A stretch of 7,367 bases of DNA from the NCBI GenBank assembly GCA_018713425.1, contig DVOT01000055.1, forward strand, positions 1 to 7,367, read 5' to 3'. The stretch's first letter is position 1, and each line of letters starts with the position of its first letter. The position numbers and the translations under genes were made by a program. Positions 5,465 through 7,367 of this stretch are shown one piece after another. This DNA comes from Alectryocaccomicrobium faecavium. Lineage in GTDB: Bacteria; Bacillota; Clostridia; Christensenellales; Aristaeellaceae. The notes under the pieces are model-generated. The model made no database searches and had not been told where the DNA came from. It was given only the letters and a program-made list of their open reading frames with translations.

Positions 5465-6286
5465 ATGCAGGAATATAAGAGGCAGATCGTCGAGGCGGCG
5501 AACGCGATCCGCGCGCGGGTGGATTCCATTCCAGATACGGCGCTGGTGCTCGGCTCGGGTTCCGGCGGCTTTGCGGCGCAGATGGAAAGCGCGGTGCGCA
5601 TTCCCTATAGCGAAGTGCCGCACATGCGCGTTTCCACGGTGAAAGGCCACGATGGCGCGTTTCTCTTTGGCGCGGTACGGGGCAGGCCGGTGATGGTGAT
5701 GAGCGGCAGGCTGCACATGTATGAGGGCTATGAACCCAAAGAAATCACCTTCCCCATCCGCGTGATGCAGGAATTGGGGGTGCGCACCTTGCTGCTCACC
5801 AACGCGGCGGGCGGCGTGAACACGGGCTATCACGAGGGCTGCTTTATGATGCTTTGCGACCACATCAATTTTACGGGCCGCAATCCGCTCATTGGCCCGA
5901 ACGACGATTCGCTCGGCACGCGCTTTCCCGATATGAGCTGCGTATACGATCCTGCTTTGCGCGACGCGGCGCGCGCCATTGCGCTGGAAAAGGGCATTCC
6001 GCTGTTTGAAGGCGTGTATATGCAGTTTTACGGGCCGAGCTTTGAAACGCCCGCGGAGATCCGCATGGCCCGCGCCATGGGCGCGGACGCGGTGGGCATG
6101 TCCACCGTGCCGGAGGCCATCGTGGCCCGGCATGCGGGCATGCGCGTATTTGCGCTTTCCACCATCACGAACATGGCCGCCGGCGTGAGCAAAACGCCGC
6201 TTACGCATGCCGAGGTCATCGAAACCGGCAAGCGCGTGGAAGCGCAGTTTACCGAGTTTTTGGCGTCTCTGATTGCCGCGATATGA
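5465..6286 (+). CDS. punA: Purine-nucleoside phosphorylase, trimeric PNP class (EC 2.4.2.1)
   Basis: The enzyme cleaves purine (deoxy)nucleosides with phosphate to free base and (deoxy)ribose-1-phosphate for purine salvage in the cytoplasm. The 273-residue length is normal for the low-molecular-mass trimeric class. Motifs in order are LVLGSGSGGF (27-36, phosphate loop), KGHDG (60-64), GRLHMYEGY (81-89), LTNAAGGVN (111-119), DHINFTGRNPLIGPN (132-146), GPSFETPAEIRM (190-201) with the base-contacting Glu194, GMSTVPEAIVARH (211-223) and TNMAAG (235-240) with the conserved Asn236. The Asp in KGHDG is slightly unusual, since a small residue is common there. Conserved TNMAAG and FETPAE favour a guanosine/inosine-type PNP over methylthioadenosine phosphorylase. 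It is the first gene of a bicistron, and its stop overlaps the start of the WYL regulator. Confidence 0.95.
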   Translation: MQEYKRQIVEAANAIRARVDSIPDTALVLGSGSGGFAAQMESAVRIPYSEVPHMRVSTVKGHDGAFLFGAVRGRPVMVMSGRLHMYEGYEPKEITFPIRVMQELGVRTLLLTNAAGGVNTGYHEGCFMMLCDHINFTGRNPLIGPNDDSLGTRFPDMSCVYDPALRDAARAIALEKGIPLFEGVYMQFYGPSFETPAEIRMARAMGADAVGMSTVPEAIVARHAGMRVFALSTITNMAAGVSKTPLTHAEVIETGKRVEAQFTEFLASLIAAI

Positions 6287-7182
6287 GCGCGGGGCGGCTG
6301 TTTGCCATTGTCAACTATCTTCTGGCGCATCCGCGCGCCAGCGCGGCCGAGCTCGCCAGGCGCTTTGAGGTTTCCACGCGCACCATCTACCGCGATGTGG
6401 AAACGCTCAGCGCCGCGGGCGTTCCCGTGTATGCCGAGCGAGGCCGTGGCGGCGGTGTGCGGCTGATGGAGGACTATGCGCTGGGCAAGGCGTTGTTCAC
6501 GGAGGAAGAACAGGATGGGCTTTTGTCCGCGCTCAGCCTTTTGAGCGCGACGGCGGCGCTGCCCGAAAAGGCGCTGCTGGAAAAACTGTCGGCCTTGTTC
6601 CGGCGGCCTGCGGCGGACTGGATCGATGTGGATTTTTGCCGCTGGGGGAGCGAGGCGGCGGAGCGCGCCGCGTTTGAGACCATTCGGCGCGCGATTTGGG
6701 AAAAGCGCTTGCTGCGGTTCGACTATCTTGGCGCGGGCGGGAAAACGATGGGCCGCGTCATCCGCCCCGCGAAGCTCACGTTCAAGCACTATGCGTGGTA
6801 TTTGCAGGGCTTTTGCCTGCTGCGCGGCGCGTACCGCACGTTTAAGATCGCCCGCATGCGCGGCGTGGAGGCGCTGGAGGAGCGATTTGTGGAAGAATTG
6901 AATCCGCCGCCCATCGCCGAAATGTCGGACGATGGAAACCGGCTCTGGGTAACGTTGCGTTTGGCGCCCGAGCTGGAAATGCGCCTGCTCGATGAATTTT
7001 ATGGCTGCGAAATCGAGCGGGAACCGGATGGCGCGTTTCGCGTGCGCGCCCATCTGGCGGGCGGCGATTGGCTGGTGCATTATTTGCTGTCCTTCGGGGC
7101 GCAGCTTTCTGTGCTCGATCCACCGGAACTGCGCACGGCGCTGGCGCAGGCCGCGGCGCAAGTGCTCATCGCCAACCGGTGA
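6283..7182 (+). CDS. HTH-WYL transcriptional regulator (YafY/DeoR-like)
   Basis: The 299-residue protein has the usual three-part layout. An N-terminal winged HTH covers about 5-60, with recognition segment STRTIYRDVETL (31-42) and wing GRGGGVRL (54-61). A WYL domain at about 135-200 contains the literal AWYLQGF (171-177), with conserved RPAKL upstream and FKIARM (187-192) downstream. A WCX-type C-terminal domain runs from about 222 to 296. WYL domains are ligand-sensing modules thought to bind nucleic acids or nucleotides, controlling the HTH. The start overlaps the PNP stop as ATGA (6283-6286) and no SD precedes it, so translation should be coupled to PNP. Regulation of this operon, the neighbouring asparaginase or a distant target are all possible. 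The specific target and ligand are unknown. Confidence 0.93.
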   Translation: MSAGRLFAIVNYLLAHPRASAAELARRFEVSTRTIYRDVETLSAAGVPVYAERGRGGGVRLMEDYALGKALFTEEEQDGLLSALSLLSATAALPEKALLEKLSALFRRPAADWIDVDFCRWGSEAAERAAFETIRRAIWEKRLLRFDYLGAGGKTMGRVIRPAKLTFKHYAWYLQGFCLLRGAYRTFKIARMRGVEALEERFVEELNPPPIAEMSDDGNRLWVTLRLAPELEMRLLDEFYGCEIEREPDGAFRVRAHLAGGDWLVHYLLSFGAQLSVLDPPELRTALAQAAAQVLIANR

Positions 7183-7238
7183 GGGAAAAATTTTTGCGGT
7201 TTTCGGAAAACTTGCCATGCCTTGTCGGGTTTTGCGGC

Positions 7239-7244
7239 TATAAT
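7239..7244 (+). promoter_or_regulatory. -10 box before the terminal zinc-ribbon gene
   Basis: A perfect TATAAT lies 12 nt before the SD. No -35 is found at 16-18 bp; TTGCCA (7212-7217) is 21 bp away, which is too far for a standard promoter. The gene may be served by a weak promoter here, by readthrough from the WYL gene (no terminator is evident between them), or by both. Confidence 0.45.
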
Positions 7245-7272
7245 GGGCAAAAAACGAGGAGGTAAGGCTTGG

Positions 7273-7367
7273 ATGGAAACCCAGAAAATTTGCCAATCTT
7301 GCGGCATGCCCATGAAGGAAGAGGACTTTGGTACCAATGCCGGTGGCGGCGCGAACCAGGAATATTG
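7273..7367 (+). CDS. Small CQSCGMPM zinc-ribbon protein, 5' part only
   Basis: Only the first 31 codons and two further bases are in the window; the gene runs off the right edge. The peptide begins METQKICQSCGMPM and continues KEEDFGTNAGGG through to Glu-Tyr and a codon starting TG, almost certainly Cys. This matches the N-terminus of the short 'putative zinc ribbon' family (CQSCGMPM followed by DFGTNADG and YC..C), whose members are usually some 80-100 residues. Zinc would be held by Cys7, Cys10 and a second Cys pair beginning just at the edge. AGGAGG (7257-7262) 10 nt upstream fixes the start at 7273. The function of the family is not established, and a fusion to a further domain beyond the edge cannot be excluded. 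Confidence 0.85.
   Translation, partial: METQKICQSCGMPMKEEDFGTNAGGGANQEY

Noticed and set aside
7186..7211. AAAAATTTTT and TTTTCGGAAAA as a terminator after the WYL gene
   Set aside because: The stems are short and AT-only, with no GC-rich hairpin followed by a T-tract.
6028..7296. A long minus-strand open frame antisense to the 3' end of punA, the whole WYL gene and the region after it
   Set aside because: It has the same shadow-type composition, with no SD and no family match. The forward genes carry complete domain signatures.

Overview
The window looks like a GC-rich member of the Bacillota, most likely a Clostridia-type (gut Oscillospirales/Christensenellales-like) chromosome. The reasons are strong AGGAGG-type Shine-Dalgarno sites, clean sigma-A promoters (TTGACA/TATAAT with 17-bp spacers) set in GC-rich coding DNA, and the family mix (zinc-ribbon proteins with the CxxC-x17-CxxC pattern, CQSCGMPM zinc ribbons, WYL regulators). 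The taxonomic placement is inference. It reads as ordinary core and accessory metabolism: I see no transposase, phage gene, CRISPR array, tRNA or rRNA.

Layout: (1) 1-135 holds no gene I can support, but carries a 31-nt near-perfect palindrome. (2) 136-951 on the minus strand encodes an unrecognised single-pass membrane-anchored protein. (3) A divergent intergenic region (952-1128) carries two outward promoters and an 11-bp-period direct repeat, leading to leuA (1129-2814), a yeast-type 2-isopropylmalate synthase. (4) An extended -10 promoter and a leader of about 122 nt precede a small double zinc-ribbon protein (3003-3293), closed by a strong intrinsic terminator. (5) A 314-residue protein (3382-4326) has an N-terminal GyrI-like effector-binding fold and an unrecognised C-terminal half. 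It converges, with a 4-nt gap, on (6) a cytoplasmic L-asparaginase (4331-5299, minus strand). (7) A second divergent region (5300-5464) has two near-consensus promoters back to back and drives the asparaginase leftward. Rightward it drives a bicistron of purine-nucleoside phosphorylase (5465-6286) and a WYL-domain HTH regulator (6283-7182) joined by an ATGA overlap. (8) The window ends inside another small zinc-ribbon gene (from 7273) with its own SD and -10.

Functionally the genes cover leucine biosynthesis (leuA), asparagine breakdown and nucleoside salvage, with a translationally coupled regulator that may read out nucleoside or nucleic-acid status. Nothing here clearly forms a new multi-gene system. 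The most worthwhile leads are the PNP-WYL coupling, the GyrI-like protein with an unknown C-terminal domain, the long leader of the first zinc-ribbon gene, and the direct repeat upstream of leuA.
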